From assembly GCA_910589415.1 (NCBI GenBank), contig OU342638.1, positions 5,580,001-5,644,000 of the forward strand: a stretch of DNA of 64,000 bases. Reading direction: 5' to 3'. Origin of the DNA: Malachius bipustulatus. Lineage: Eukaryota; Arthropoda; Insecta; Coleoptera; Melyridae. The position numbers and the translations under genes are program-made. The notes under the pieces are model-generated. The model saw nothing but the letters and a program-made list of their open reading frames with translations, did no database searches and was not told the origin of the DNA. Of the stretch, positions 13,901 to 23,196 are shown in pieces. How positions within the stretch are numbered: the first letter of the stretch is position 1; every line of letters starts with the position of its first letter.

Positions 13901-16900
13901 AGCAGAGTTGTGGTTTGGAGAAAAACCTAATTTGAAAAAGTTGAAAGTTTTTGGTAGTCTGGCATATTTGCATTTACCAAAAGAAATAAATCCAAGGAAA
14001 TTTGATTCAAGAACGCTGAAATGTATCTTCATAGGTTATTGCCCAAACGGTTACAGGTTGTGGAATCCAAGAGAAAACAAACTAATTTTTGGTAGTGATG
14101 TTATTTTTGATGAATCCAAGAATATAGAAAACTATGAAGAGTATGAATATGAATATGAATTATTGAGAAATGAAAATGATCATGAAGAAGAGTTAAAAAG
14201 TGAAGAAAATAATATAACCGCAGAAGAAAATGAAAATGATCAGATTAATCAAGATTTTGAAGATGAAGAATTAATTGAAACTACTAGACGAAGTGAAAGA
14301 AAGAGAACTATGCCAAGATATCTTGATGACTATGTAATTTTTGCTCTAAATGCAGAACAGTATGTTGAAGATCTTCCACAAACAGTTGCAGATGTTGATA
14401 AGAGAGAAGATAAAGAAAATTGGTATGAAGCAATGAATGAAGAAATTAACTCCCTTGAAAGAAATAAAACATGGGATCTAACCGAACTTCCTCCAGGTAG
14501 GAAAGCAATACAGAACAAGTGGGTGTTCAAAATAAAAAGAAATGAAGAAGGAAAATTAGACAGATACAAGGCAAGACTAGTTGTAAAAGGTTGTTCACAA
14601 AGGAAAGATTTTGATTACACAGAAACCTATGCTCCAGTAGCTAGGCTGACGACAATAAGAATACTTCTAGCCATTATTAACAAGAAGAAATTGTATGCTG
14701 TTCAACTTGACGTGAAAAATGCTTTTCTACATGGCACAATCGATGAAGTAATATACATGCTTCAGCCTGAAGGATTCAAGGTTAAAGATGCTAGTTTGGT
14801 ATGCCGTTTGAATAAATCATTGTATGGCTTGAAACAGGCACCTCGTGCATGGAATGATCGATTTAATAAATATGTGACGAAGATGGGATTCAGAAGATCA
14901 GAATATGATAAGTGTTTGTACATTAAAGTAGATCAAGAAAGTGAAATTTTCCTATTACTGTATGTTGATGACATCATTCTCGCCGGAAATAATGAAGAAG
15001 AAGTAAATTGTATTAGAAGAATGTTGAGCGAAGAATTTGAAATGACCAATCTGGGAAAGTTGAGAAATTTCCTATCCATAAAAATTGAAGAAAGACCAGA
15101 AGGAATGTTTCTCAGTCAGAAAATTTATATAGAAAATCTAATTAAACGTTTTAATATGGAAGGGTGTAAGCCTGTACGAACACCGATGGAAAATAAAGTT
15201 GATCAAATAGAAGCAGAAGAAGCAGTCACAGTTGAGAAACCTTATAGGGAGCTTGTTGGTTGTTTGAGCTACCTCATGCTCAATACTAGACCAGACATCT
15301 CTGTCGCTGTAAATTTTTATAGTCGATTCCAAAATGCTCAAAATGAATCTCACTGGAAGGGATTAAAGAGAATTCTTCGTTACCTACAAGGAACATCAGA
15401 TTTTGGATTGCTGTATAAGGTTTCCCAAGAGAATGCGTTGGCTGGTTATGTAGACTCTGATTGGGCTGGTGATGTGTCCACTAGAAAATCCACGACTGGT
15501 TATATCTTCAAAATGTTTGGTTCAACGGTGAGTTGGGCAACAAAGAAGCAAATGTCAGTTGCTCTTTCATCTACAGAAGCAGAGTATGTGGCATTGGCAC
15601 TTGCTGGAACAGAATGCCTTTGGTTGAAGAATATTCTAAAAGATTTTCAAGTTGAAGCTGGAGAAGTGACAGTTTACGAAGACAATCAATCATGCATCCA
15701 CCTGGTACATAGGTTTGAGCACCAGCGACTGAAGCACATAGATGTGAAGTATAACTTTATTAGAGATTTAGTTCAAAGGAAGGAAATTTCTGTGGAATAT
15801 ATTCCGACAACAGAACAGGTTGCTGACTGTTTAACGAAAGCATTACCAGGACCACAATTTGAAAAGTTGAGAAGCTGCATGTGTGTTTGTAGTGGTACGA
15901 TTGTAAAAACTTCAAATTGAGGGGGGGTGTTGTATTATGTGAGTTCTAGCAATTGTTCAGTTTTTTCTATTATGTCAATGTTTAGGGACTCTAATTATTC
16001 GAACTGTCATATCATGTTATGTTAGAACTGTCATGTCAAATAATACTGTAGGCAGAAGTAAGTAGGTCAAGAAGAAGAACAATGTCTGCGGAAGTAACCG
16101 TGTCGGTTATGATTATTAATTATTGTTTTATGAATAAAGTAAACATCTTAAAGTTATTCTAAGTTTATTGTAAATCCTACATAAGTCTACTCTATTAAAG
16201 AAGGTATCACAACATGTCAGAAACCAGCCAAAAATTCTGGACTTGAGAATGTTTTACACAAGATACTTTTCAGTTTTCGCTTCTGGCCCAAAATTATCCC
16301 CCATTATCAATAACCGCTACTGCATCCTGCTTAGAATCAGAATCATCTTCAGCGCTCTGATTTTAATAAGATTTTCACCATGTCCATTTGTTTCGTCCAG
16401 TCCTCCGAAATAAGTTTTCCACAATAATGATTATATTAATTTTGTCACATGTCAGGTGTACTTACATTTTGAAAGCTCTTCAAGACATACATTCTTTACT
16501 TTATCCTTAGAGGGAAGCAGCTGCTAATTTACGTGCTTGTATAGTGAAGTTTACAATACCCCCATGTCATTTCGATTGGGTTGTATTGGAAATAGATTAT
16601 TGCAAATCTTCCGGAAACACAAAAATTTCATAATCAGTGCCTTTTTTATGTGGGCTGCCCAAGGGTGTTATATCAAATTTGTCCTGTCTAATAATACTTG
16701 ATGCTAATGCCACGGTCTGACTACTATAAGAGACAGTAATTACCAGCAATTTAGCAGATACAGATACTCAATACTTACATTCCAAATATATTTCACCTTC
16801 AGAATGACTTAAATGTTTGCTCAAGTTTGGACTTTCTGGATCTTCATCATTGAAATGCTTACTATGATTGAAATGCGTATTTATTCATCTAAAGATGGTA

Positions 16901-19900
16901 TTTTCGTAATTTTGCTCTTTCGAAATTTAAAATGTCAAAAATTTAATAATTTTATTTGTCAGTTTGAGAAAAATTGATCAGAGTAAAAAATCATCCTAGA
17001 TAGATATCACAGTACTAAAACTTCAATTAGACAACATGGCTGTTAATCAGCTGAGACACTTTGAGTGATTTGACAAATGTCAGTGTATACTTAACCTTTA
17101 ATATCTCGATCAGCTGATATTGTCAATCGAGATCTAGGGAGTTTTCATTTTTGCAAACCTAAAAACAAAAGTTCATGGCCACCTAGTTCTTTTTTAATAT
17201 GTGAACGGTGTATAGAAGCTAATTTGGCTGCGTTCAATTAATATCAAAAAATGAAAATCTAAAATAAACACGGGAGTTTTAGTTATAACATTGACTGTTT
17301 TTTATCAAACTTCATCGAATATTGTTACAAGAATACGCAGTAGGAATTTTTCTTGGTGTAAGCCATTTAAAAAGCAGACCATGGATGTAAAATTTATTAA
17401 AGACTCTGCGACACTTTCAGGGCCAATACAAATAATTATAGGTACATAATAAATGTGCTATTCTCTATAAATATAAATTAACAATAATTATTCGCAAACA
17501 AATAATTATGTAAATAATATGACGAGCATGAGAAGAATGGATATACGTTTCATCCATGTACACTTTATTTCTACCTTCGGCTCTATAATTTCTCATCCCT
17601 CTAAGAAACTGAAGATGCAAGTATCGCACTTCTTGCTTTTCCATCAAAGTTTTTCTATTAGATCTTGTTTTTCTCCACCGAAAGCCCAGTTTATGGATAA
17701 CCTTTCTGACACTTTCCCTTGATCCATTGTACTCGTTATCTTCTGTAAATTTTGCAGTGATCCTCTCGAATGTTGGAGTAATTTTTTCGGCTGTATGAAA
17801 ATTGTGTATAATTCGACGCAGTAAACATTGATCAAAGTCATCCAAGTTGGTTTTTGTTGCTAATTTAGGTCTTTTTTACCAGAAAAAGTAAATTTATCCG
17901 TTTGGCCATCGATGATTCTGCTTGTTTCCACCACTATCCTTTGAACGGACTGTTCAAAGGATAGTTCAATGCCTGTCGCAGCAGCAACCCGTTTTTGCAC
18001 TTGATTAATTGGTAAAATAGGACCGCTATTTTTATAGATTCACCAAGAAAATATTTATAAACGTTATTAATAATTTCACGGCTTTGACCGAAAAGGGTTT
18101 TATTAGCAACTTGGCTGTTAAAATTTGCCATTTCAAAAGCTTGCACTACGTTTGTAATAATTAACTGTCACAAACATAATAAAATATAAACGTCAAATAT
18201 CAGTGTCAAAACATATTGTTCAAAAATCAAAATTTATTACATAGAATGTACTAAAATAGATAAGGTGGTGGGGTGATTTTCTGTTTCGTTCTAGGACCTC
18301 TCTCTCCTTTAACAACCGCCAAGATATTCTTGTCGAGCAGTAATATTATATCAAAACACCTTATATCACGTTATTTACGTAATATCTCCCAGAATTTTGT
18401 TTACTAAAGGATGAAAGATTGCGATATGACAGATTAGTAACATAACGCCATCTTTCACTTAGAAGCGCCATATTTTTAAAATGATACATACTTAACACTT
18501 TTTCCACTCGTATCTTCGGTAGTTCATAATAAATGCTCAACATTGTCACCTCTTTCTCTAATGTACAGGATGGTCCATCACTTATGTCTACCCCGGAAAT
18601 AGAGGCTAATTTTAAAGATAAAAAATTCAAACTTTTAGGATTTGTGTAATTAATATAGGACTATTATTATAATGGCATAATCAGTTTAATTATTTTTTTT
18701 TTAGTTGAGTCATCAGCGATAAAAAACTAATTTGGTGTTAATATGACCAAAATAAATTCGATTTTTCTTTAGTACATCGATAGAAATCAATTAAGAAAAT
18801 CAAAATCGCTTAAAAGAAATATCAAAAAACTAATTGCAAGCCTTTAATTAAATAAAATACTTAAAATATGGAAATGACAGCTAGAATGATTGATTTATGG
18901 AAGCAATAAAACTATCAGGATTTTGAAGGGCTGGTATACACATTCTTCTGACTGCTTTGAAGATTATTTTTTATGGTAGATACCTACCCTCATTAGATTT
19001 GTCAGTTTTATTACTCTACCATATATCAATCATTTTACCTGTCATTTCCATATTTTAAGTATTTTATTTAATTAAAGGCTTGTAATTGGGTTTTTGATAT
19101 TTATTTTCATCGATTTTGAGTTTATTAATCGATTTCTATCGGTGTATTAAAGAAAAATCGAATTTATTTTGGTCACATTAACACCAAATTACAGTTTTTT
19201 ATCGCTGATGGCTCAACTAAAAAAAAAAAATAATAATTAATCTGATTATGCCATTATATGGTCCTATATTAATTACACAAATCCTCAAAGTTTCAATTCT
19301 TTATCTTTAAAATTAACCTCTATTTTGGGGGTGGACATAATTGAAGGACCACCCTGTATACACGAGGTAGTATGGGTCTGTAAGAGTATCATGGCGCTAC
19401 TAAAAGTCTATGGAAATTGGTTGAAACAGCACCCTTATTCTCTCCATGGTTTCCTTAGAAACTAAAAATCATTTTTACAAAAAAATTAACTACAAATTGT
19501 GAAACTCTGATGAAAATAATTAAGGGCCGGTTGTTCAAACGTTAATTAAAAATTTTCAGATAATTACTGATTTTAAAATGTCCTGTATTATCGAACCATT
19601 GGTCTGATATTGCTGAAAATGGATTCTGCTCCCTTTAAGAAGAGTTAATTATTGATTAAAAATACAAGATCATTAATTATATTCGCCGTGTTTTCAAAAT
19701 TTGCAATTTAAAATCAGTATATCTCAAAATTTTTAATTAACGTTTCAACAACCGGCCCTAAGTGTAACAGTGTAAAAATTGTAGTGCAGTCCGACTTTCA
19801 TGTGTATCTACATTATTACCCCTCAACTTTAAGAGGTAATATCGTTGTTGTAGGAGTGCTGCCAAGGGGAATATTTTTTTTAGCAATTTTTCAAATTATT

Positions 19901-21584
19901 TTCACAAAATCTACTCAAGTGAGGGATCCCTCCATCCATTTATAACTCCATAAACTTGTCAATTCTCAATTTAAACTTAAAAAATCCATCTATGAAAATC
20001 ATTCTCATGGAATTTTCTAAGACAATCAATGCAGTAATATTGTTACTAAGCTCACGTAATTTACAATAACCTCCACATTAAATTCCACTTGTTCTTTTTA
20101 AACCACTAATACTGTCACAAGTCCTTCAATCTGTACATTATACTTGACAACAAATTCTTCACTCACACTGCTAAGCTAAACACAACTCTTCTCTTTTGCT
20201 GCTTGCACAATTCACTTCTTCAACTAAACTAACTGTCTCTGATTACATTCACATGCACTTACTAGTCTTTCCTCCTGATCTTACTTCCATATCATTCAGC
20301 ACTACCACTACACTTTACTGTTCACTTCTGTCCCTTATTCTCCAACTGATCTTCCTCTAATAGCTTCCGAAAATTTCTCTAAGATCTCATTCTAGATTCC
20401 AATAGGCCAGAATGTAGGCAAACAATATACATACCACCCATTGACTTCGAATAATTTTAAAAGATGGTTGACAGTTCTTTTCTTTTTTTTCTCTCTTACT
20501 GCATTTACAGAAATAATTACAAACAGGCTAATTTTTCAGGAGTCTTCTGGGGGTCTTACGAGGCAGGATCATATATCAGAACGATGTGTGTACATTTGGG
20601 CTTGCTATGTATGGGCAGTGGCTCCAAAGGACGGTCGATGGGTGAGGAACATTCGGTCGGAGGTCACATGCTGGAGCTTCGACGAACACGCTCAGGTATT
20701 CTCTCCGAGGAAGACAATTTAGTCACCATGCACGACGTTCTCGATGCGCAATGGCTCCTGGAACACTATAAGGTAAAACCGTGCTACCTGTAAATTACAA
20801 ATGTATCTTTATAACAGAAATGCTCTTTATAACAGGACGAGACGTACCTGAGAAGAGTAGTACGACCTCTGGAGGGGTTGATGGTCAAACACAAGAGGAT
20901 TATAATGAAGGACAGTTCTGTGAACGCCGTTTGTTATGGGGCCAAGATCCTTTTGCCGGGGATTTTGCGGTACGACGATAATATCGAATTGAACGAGGAG
21001 ATCGTCATAATCACAACGAAAGGTGAGCAAACAGGATGAATAATCAGAGCTCTGTTAAAAGATAATATTTTTCAGGTGAGGCGATCGCTCTAGCGATTGC
21101 GCTGATGACAACAGCAACTATTGCGAGTTGTGATCACGGGATAGTGGCTAAAATAAAGCGAGTGATAATGGAACGAGACACCTACCCAAGGAAATGGGGC
21201 TTGGGACCACGCGCCAGTAAAAAGAAGATGCTAATAGCGAAGGGGGAGCTGGATAAGTACGGGAAGCCAAACGAGAAGACTCCAAGAGAATGGGTGAACG
21301 CTTACGTGGATTATTCGGCTTCGGAGCCGCAAAAGGGTGCGGAGGAGGATAACGCGGCGGAAGAGACGACGCAGAAACGGAAATTGAGTCCGGACGATTC
21401 CGCGGAAGCGTCGATGGAGGTTTCAGAGAGTACACCGAAAGAGAAGAAGAAGAAAAAGAAGAGAAAGTTGGAGGCAGAGGAGGCCCAGGAGCAGGTGGTG
21501 GAGAGTGTGGTAGAAGAGGAAAACGTCGAATTGAAGAAAGAGAAGAAGAAGAAGAAGAAGGATAAAGAAAAAGAGGCGGAGTGA
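1920..21584 (+). CDS. DKC1 / Nop60B: dyskerin, H/ACA snoRNP pseudouridine synthase (5 exons)
   Basis: Catalytic subunit of nucleolar H/ACA RNPs, which isomerise uridine to pseudouridine in rRNA and snRNA. Exons are 1920-2246, 2337-2637, 20540-20772, 20836-21022 and 21076-21584. Every junction is GT-AG and phases match (0, 1, 0, 1), giving 518 codons against 514 in human. A lysine-rich N-terminus is followed by the dyskerin-like segment (about 38-98) with TPL and LKREI motifs. The TruB domain carries the catalytic Asp at about residue 120 in GTLDPKVTG. The PUA domain (about 290-390) includes [13 protein letters not shown] and ends near [12 protein letters not shown]. The tail is Lys/Glu-rich, typical of nuclear targeting. 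I start at 1920 because MSEYEE precedes the usual basic tract; the frame stays open upstream but without a better ATG. Oddities are a 17.9-kb second intron and about 14 extra residues at 233-248 (see findings). Assignment is very secure; exon limits are inferred. Confidence 0.95.
3364..3942. mobile_element. piggyBac-type MITE with palindromic subterminal repeats
   Basis: The terminal inverted repeat (CACGTTAAGCGCCA at the left, its complement at the right) is flanked on both sides by TTAA (3364-3367 and 3939-3942), the piggyBac target duplication. There is no coding capacity in 579 bp. Near both ends are copies of a palindromic box of the form GCCATGGCGGTCAC-n-TGACCGAC, at about 3378, 3421, 3719 and 3772. 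These are probably transposase binding sites. It lies inside dyskerin intron 2. Confidence 0.75.
4436..5891. mobile_element. hAT-type non-autonomous element (8-bp TSD)
   Basis: Terminal repeats begin TAGGGATGTGCCGAA and the complement ends at 5891. The 8-bp direct repeat CCATAAAT flanks it exactly (4428-4435 and 5892-5899), the hAT signature. Both ends carry many copies of GCCGAA/TTCGGC (about 4440-4560 and 5785-5885), probably subterminal transposase sites. The 1,456-bp interior has no recognisable transposase. It is inserted in the left arm of the 3965-7586 foldback element. Confidence 0.75.
6354..7299. repeat. three tandem 314-319-bp units inserted with a 10-bp TSD
   Basis: Three nearly identical units start at about 6355, 6674 and 6988. 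Each opens with an A-rich (TAAAA)n-like stretch followed by GGCACGGTGGGTTCGGC. The block is bounded by TTTTTTGAAG on both sides (6344-6353 and 7300-7309). The opposite foldback arm keeps the uninterrupted site (complement at 4257-4266), so the block is a clean insertion. Each unit contains the perfect palindrome CATGTTGTCAGACAACATG. Two of the three also contain perfect TCACGGATCCCGTGA; the third has one change. Family unknown. Confidence 0.7.
7721..8779. mobile_element. palindrome capped by two inverted ACAGGG MITE copies
   Basis: A 183-bp MITE (7721-7903) and its inverted copy (8594-8779), each flanked by TA, cap a long palindrome (7905-8592) folding about 8248. The MITE has asymmetric ends: CAGGG(T/C)GAATTATAAAAAACG on one side and a version ending AACACCCTG on the other. 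A third solo copy lies at 22300-22483. Short open frames in it are repeat-derived, not genes. Confidence 0.65.
9672..9944 (+). mobile_element. tRNA-derived SINE
   Basis: The head has a pol III A box (TGGCCTAGTGG) and B box (GGTTCGAAACTC) spaced as in a tRNA, with a partial anticodon stem-loop. A roughly 200-bp unrelated body and an A tail follow. The 11-bp direct repeat AAACCTGAAAT flanks it (9661-9671 and 9945-9955), the mark of LINE-driven insertion. The acceptor stem does not pair and the body continues past the tRNA end, so this is a SINE rather than a tRNA gene. Confidence 0.75.
11576..11862 (+). repeat. copia 5' LTR
   Basis: Begins TGTTGTATTATG and ends GTATCACAACA, TG...CA type, 287 bp. 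No substitutions are visible relative to 15928-16214. Confidence 0.95.
11863..11877 (+). promoter_or_regulatory. copia primer binding site (tRNA-iMet type)
   Basis: GGTTATGTGGCCCAG directly follows the 5' LTR. It resembles the complement of the anticodon region of initiator tRNA-Met, the half-tRNA primer used by animal copia elements, with one extra T. The second copia has GGTTATGGGCC at the equivalent place. Confidence 0.7.
11961..15920 (+). CDS. copia Gag-Pol polyprotein, intact
   Basis: A single 1,319-residue frame, normal for copia, encodes capsid, protease, integrase, reverse transcriptase and RNase H in that order. Visible motifs are a Gag CCHC knuckle at about C245-C258 and the protease DSGA at 305-308. 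The integrase zinc domain has H438 and CxxC at 470-473, and its catalytic D500, D563 and E599 have DD35E spacing. RT has [16 protein letters not shown] and YVDD at 1001-1004. RNase H has DSDWAGD from 1165 and SSTEAEY. No stop or frameshift occurs. Gag and Pol share one frame, so the Gag/Pol ratio must be set some other way, such as splicing as in fly copia (inference). Confidence 0.96.
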   Translation: MAAAPERIQIPLLDGTNFSNWKFRMEILLEELELTELIEEVYTSKIIFISTDTVEVKTEKEIELEKWRKKDRKCRLQIVQRIADSHLEYVKDAESAYDMWTVLHDTFEWKGVATQLLLRKTLLLMKYNANNQSMETHFLKFDKLIRDLRSTSATLEETDVVCHLLLTMPTEYDNVVTALETLSAENLTLSFVKNRLLEEESKRNNAKQKGNKAEYRPNIAFVTPGPSNNKYVPRNEESKTFKFKCHNCGILGHKKSECRKLPRRNYYYNKNNNAEAKVTTSKEEHYCFPATAGNSINENERWFLDSGASEHLTKTDEYMEDVEVLKTKIKIKSAKSGQFLEAEKIGNIKVKMFVNNQEIPILIKDVLFVPGLEVNLLSVRKLEMNGLKIVFEGGKGQIMKGKKVLAIASRFDKLYELEVVGNSHLAYSMKESEAKLWHKRLGHMSTGNIRQLMKMADGINYDVKELDNVCSTCIEGKQTCLPHNNEHVKTKFPLQLIHSDLFGPVKPESYDGARYVLEFIDDFTHFSVVYLLESKTEVLKYFKMYEAWATAHFNRRISRFRCDNGREYLSNETRDYFQKKGIQIECTIRYTPQQNGLAERMNRTIIEKARCMLLQSKLGKDMWSEAVLAAVYLINRSPTRVLEGKTPAELWFGEKPNLKKLKVFGSLAYLHLPKEINPRKFDSRTLKCIFIGYCPNGYRLWNPRENKLIFGSDVIFDESKNIENYEEYEYEYELLRNENDHEEELKSEENNITAEENENDQINQDFEDEELIETTRRSERKRTMPRYLDDYVIFALNAEQYVEDLPQTVADVDKREDKENWYEAMNEEINSLERNKTWDLTELPPGRKAIQNKWVFKIKRNEEGKLDRYKARLVVKGCSQRKDFDYTETYAPVARLTTIRILLAIINKKKLYAVQLDVKNAFLHGTIDEVIYMLQPEGFKVKDASLVCRLNKSLYGLKQAPRAWNDRFNKYVTKMGFRRSEYDKCLYIKVDQESEIFLLLYVDDIILAGNNEEEVNCIRRMLSEEFEMTNLGKLRNFLSIKIEERPEGMFLSQKIYIENLIKRFNMEGCKPVRTPMENKVDQIEAEEAVTVEKPYRELVGCLSYLMLNTRPDISVAVNFYSRFQNAQNESHWKGLKRILRYLQGTSDFGLLYKVSQENALAGYVDSDWAGDVSTRKSTTGYIFKMFGSTVSWATKKQMSVALSSTEAEYVALALAGTECLWLKNILKDFQVEAGEVTVYEDNQSCIHLVHRFEHQRLKHIDVKYNFIRDLVQRKEISVEYIPTTEQVADCLTKALPGPQFEKLRSCMCVCSGTIVKTSN
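15919..15927 (+). other. copia polypurine tract
   Basis: GAGGGGGGG overlaps the Gag-Pol stop codon and abuts the 3' LTR. It is the expected plus-strand primer. Confidence 0.85.
15928..16214 (+). repeat. copia 3' LTR
   Basis: 287 bp, same as 11576-11862 by eye. It contains ATGAATAAAGTAAAC with a possible AATAAA polyadenylation signal that could act within the dyskerin intron. Confidence 0.95.
17465..18146 (-). pseudogene. broken Tc1/mariner (IS630-type) transposase
   Basis: Read on the minus strand, the N-terminal half starts near 18130 with [16 protein letters not shown], then shifts frame near 18030. In another frame it gives a helix-turn-helix-like [18 protein letters not shown] segment. 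The next piece (to 17465) has DDFD, a basic [15 protein letters not shown] segment and the catalytic-Asp motif VYMDETYIH. The protein stops soon after this Asp, so the rest of the DDE domain is missing. At least one frameshift plus the truncation make it inactive. Family is recognised from the order of these motifs. Confidence 0.75.
18566..19356. mobile_element. foldback element, TA target site
   Basis: The ends CAGGATGGTCC and GGACCACCCTG are flanked by TA (18564-18565 and 19357-19358). Inverted arms of about 335 bp fold around 18900-19020. There is no coding potential. Same general class as the 3965 and 59345 elements but a different sequence. Confidence 0.65.
19524..19758. mobile_element. 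PIF/Harbinger-type MITE (TAA target site)
   Basis: A 235-bp element with inverted ends GGGCCGGTTGTT, flanked by TAA on both sides (19521-19523 and 19759-19761). A 3-bp TWA duplication is typical of PIF/Harbinger. Its interior is related to the 235-bp element at 63728-63962 in inverted form, although the outermost bases differ. Confidence 0.55.
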
Positions 21585-22168
21585 ACTTGACATGTTATTT
21601 TTTTATTTTTCTAATTTTTCATTTAAATTAGGTTAAAGTGTTTTTTCTTCAAAGAGGACACCGCTTGGATATTTGGATTTAGCAAAAAAACTCAAACGTT
21701 TTGACATTTTATTTTTTTAATCGAGTCGCTATTTTGCACTTCTTTTTGTCTCATTTTATTTACTTGACATTTGAAGGAACAAATATTTGGACTCCTGGTG
21801 ACTTTTGTTGATGGTCTATAGATGTTTAATTTGTCAGACTTGTCAAAAAGAGCGGTTCTTTGATTAATTATAAGTCGATCAGTAATGATGTCTTTCAGTA
21901 ATGAAAGCGAGATAAGATGTAATAATTATTTTATATTGTAAAATTAATTTGTTTCAATAGAAATGGATTTTAGCTGCATATTTTGTTTCAATAATATATC
22001 AACAACTGGATTTACTGTTTCATAAACACGATGATCTCTGTAAATTTGAATGAATTTATAAAATTAAATAGATTTTTTGAAATACAAACCTGAGGCATAG
22101 CTGTACCCGGCATGCCAATGCCCGTTAGTATAATAATTCTCGTTAAAATTTACACATTTGTCAGCAAA
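21585..22168. other. dyskerin 3' flank, nothing else recognised
   Basis: AT-rich sequence after the dyskerin stop, presumably containing the 3' UTR. I see no clear AATAAA signal near the stop; ATTAAA-like hexamers occur around 22060. No gene is seen. Confidence 0.3.
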
Positions 22169-22170
22169 TA

Positions 22171-22297
22171 CAGGTGCACCATATATGCCTTCTCTATATT
22201 GCTATCTCGTGTAAACGCTGAGATACAGGATCGGTTAAATTAGAGAAAAGATGCGCAGTTCTGCGGCCATCTTGAATCCGTCGAGGCATACAAGATA
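22171..22297. mobile_element. truncated copy of the CAGGGTGCACC foldback family
   Basis: Matches the left end of the element at 59345 (CAG-GTGCACCAT, TTCTCTATATTGCTATCTC, GGTTAAATTAGAGAAAAG). It stops where the MITE at 22300 begins. Continuation of this family beyond the MITE is not visible. Confidence 0.6.
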
Positions 22298-22299
22298 TA

Positions 22300-22483
22300 C
22301 AGGGTGAATTATAAAAAACGCCCCAAGCGATAACTCCGTTAATTTTGAAGATATGACAAAACTTTTTGGAACAAAGTGGCGTAGTTTATCATCATCTATA
22401 TGTTGAGATAAACGTTCGATCAACACAACTTCCTGTTTAACCGGAAGTAACATCAACTTCGGGTTTTTAAATAGAACACCCTG
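22300..22483. mobile_element. solo 184-bp ACAGGGTG MITE
   Basis: Starts CAGGGTGAATTATAAAAAACG and ends GAACACCCTG, with TA flanks at 22298-22299 and 22484-22485. It is the stand-alone copy of the units at 7721-7903 and 8594-8779. The region after it (22486-22958) holds an Asn-rich chance frame and no recognised feature. Confidence 0.65.
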
Positions 22484-23196
22484 TAAAACTTTATATTTTT
22501 TAAATGTCTGAAGAAATCAGATATAATAATAATAATAATAATATAATCAATAACAAACAAATAACAATAAGCTGGTATCACGTTAACAATGATCATAAGA
22601 TTTCAAACAAAATGTTTATACCGGCTGTGGACAAAGTTCTGTATTGCAATTTGTATCTTATTTATAAAACACTCAACAATAGACACTCGCCTGCAGTTTT
22701 GGGTCTAAATAATAATAATTCTTATGTGTTTTATATGCCTAACAAGACACTTTTACATACAATAAATAACTATTACCATGCAAAAATTCACAAAAACAAA
22801 AAGTAAGTACATATTTTTACAATCACTGAATTTAGACAAGTTTTCCCGCCACAGTTTAAAGTACCCTCAATTTTGCAATCGGTGCAATTTGGCAACATCG
22901 GTATTCCCTATGAACTTTAGCCCCCTATTTAAAATTTTAATAAATCAAAAAGGCTCAAGCTGGCAGTTTAGAACAACAAATTCATGCATAGTTGCCAGCT
23001 TTATTTACAATACCTATATTTGCAGGATCTATTATCAAATAATATTGAAATTTTTTATCTTGATGATAATAATTACCTTGCTGATAATCAACGAATTATT
23101 ATTTTAACAATTCATAATAATACGCAGCATATGTAGGTATTATTATAATGTTGCTTAAATGGTATTTTTGAAGGTAATTTTGCACTTTAGCGTCAC

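Larger units (their letters stand above)
11576..16214 (+). mobile_element. intact Ty1/copia LTR retrotransposon
   Basis: Complete element with 287-bp LTRs that appear identical by eye, a 5-bp target duplication TGTCA (11571-11575 and 16215-16219), a primer site, a polypurine tract and one uninterrupted Gag-Pol frame. Identical LTRs imply a very recent insertion. It lies in the sense orientation within dyskerin intron 2, inside two older elements. Confidence 0.95.
11021..17215. mobile_element. inverted-repeat element interrupted by copia
   Basis: The ends are CTATACACCGTTCAC at 11021 and its complement at 17201-17215, extending imperfectly into A-rich sequence. The interior 11060-11575 plus 16220-17200 has no recognisable protein; a 101-codon open frame around 10995-11300 crosses the element edge and looks like chance. 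The superfamily cannot be assigned from the ends. It lies within the Tc1/mariner relic and is split by the copia insertion at TGTCA. Confidence 0.5.
10860..18340 (-). mobile_element. Tc1/mariner (IS630-type) relic, host of nested insertions
   Basis: Inverted ends of about 110 bp (10860-10975 and 18232-18340), starting C(A/T)GCT(T/C)GACAAGAATATC, are flanked by TA. Between them lie a broken minus-strand transposase (17465-18146), a second inverted-repeat element (11021-17215) and a complete copia element. Without these the relic would be about 1.3 kb. The two arms and the transposase relic agree on Tc1/mariner. Confidence 0.65.
2638..20539 (+). other. dyskerin intron 2 (17.9 kb, transposon-filled)
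   Basis: Donor GTAAGA at 2638 and acceptor TTTTTCAG ending at 20539 join a split Gly codon (G/GA). The other introns are only 90, 63 and 53 bp, so this one has been inflated by the insertions annotated separately. Stretches 2638-3363, 8782-9660, 9956-10859 and 19762-20539 show no recognisable element. I see no convincing snoRNA, although dyskerin introns host snoRNAs in some insects. Confidence 0.85.

Noticed and set aside
12446..15353. Minus-strand open frames within copia
   Set aside because: Shadows of the intact + strand Gag-Pol, with no recognisable domains.
20441..20722. Alternative frame through dyskerin exon 3
   Set aside because: The other frame gives the conserved dyskerin sequence and fits both splice sites.
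22504..22806. 100-codon Asn-rich frame
   Set aside because: Built on AAT repeats, no domain, next to a MITE; probably chance.
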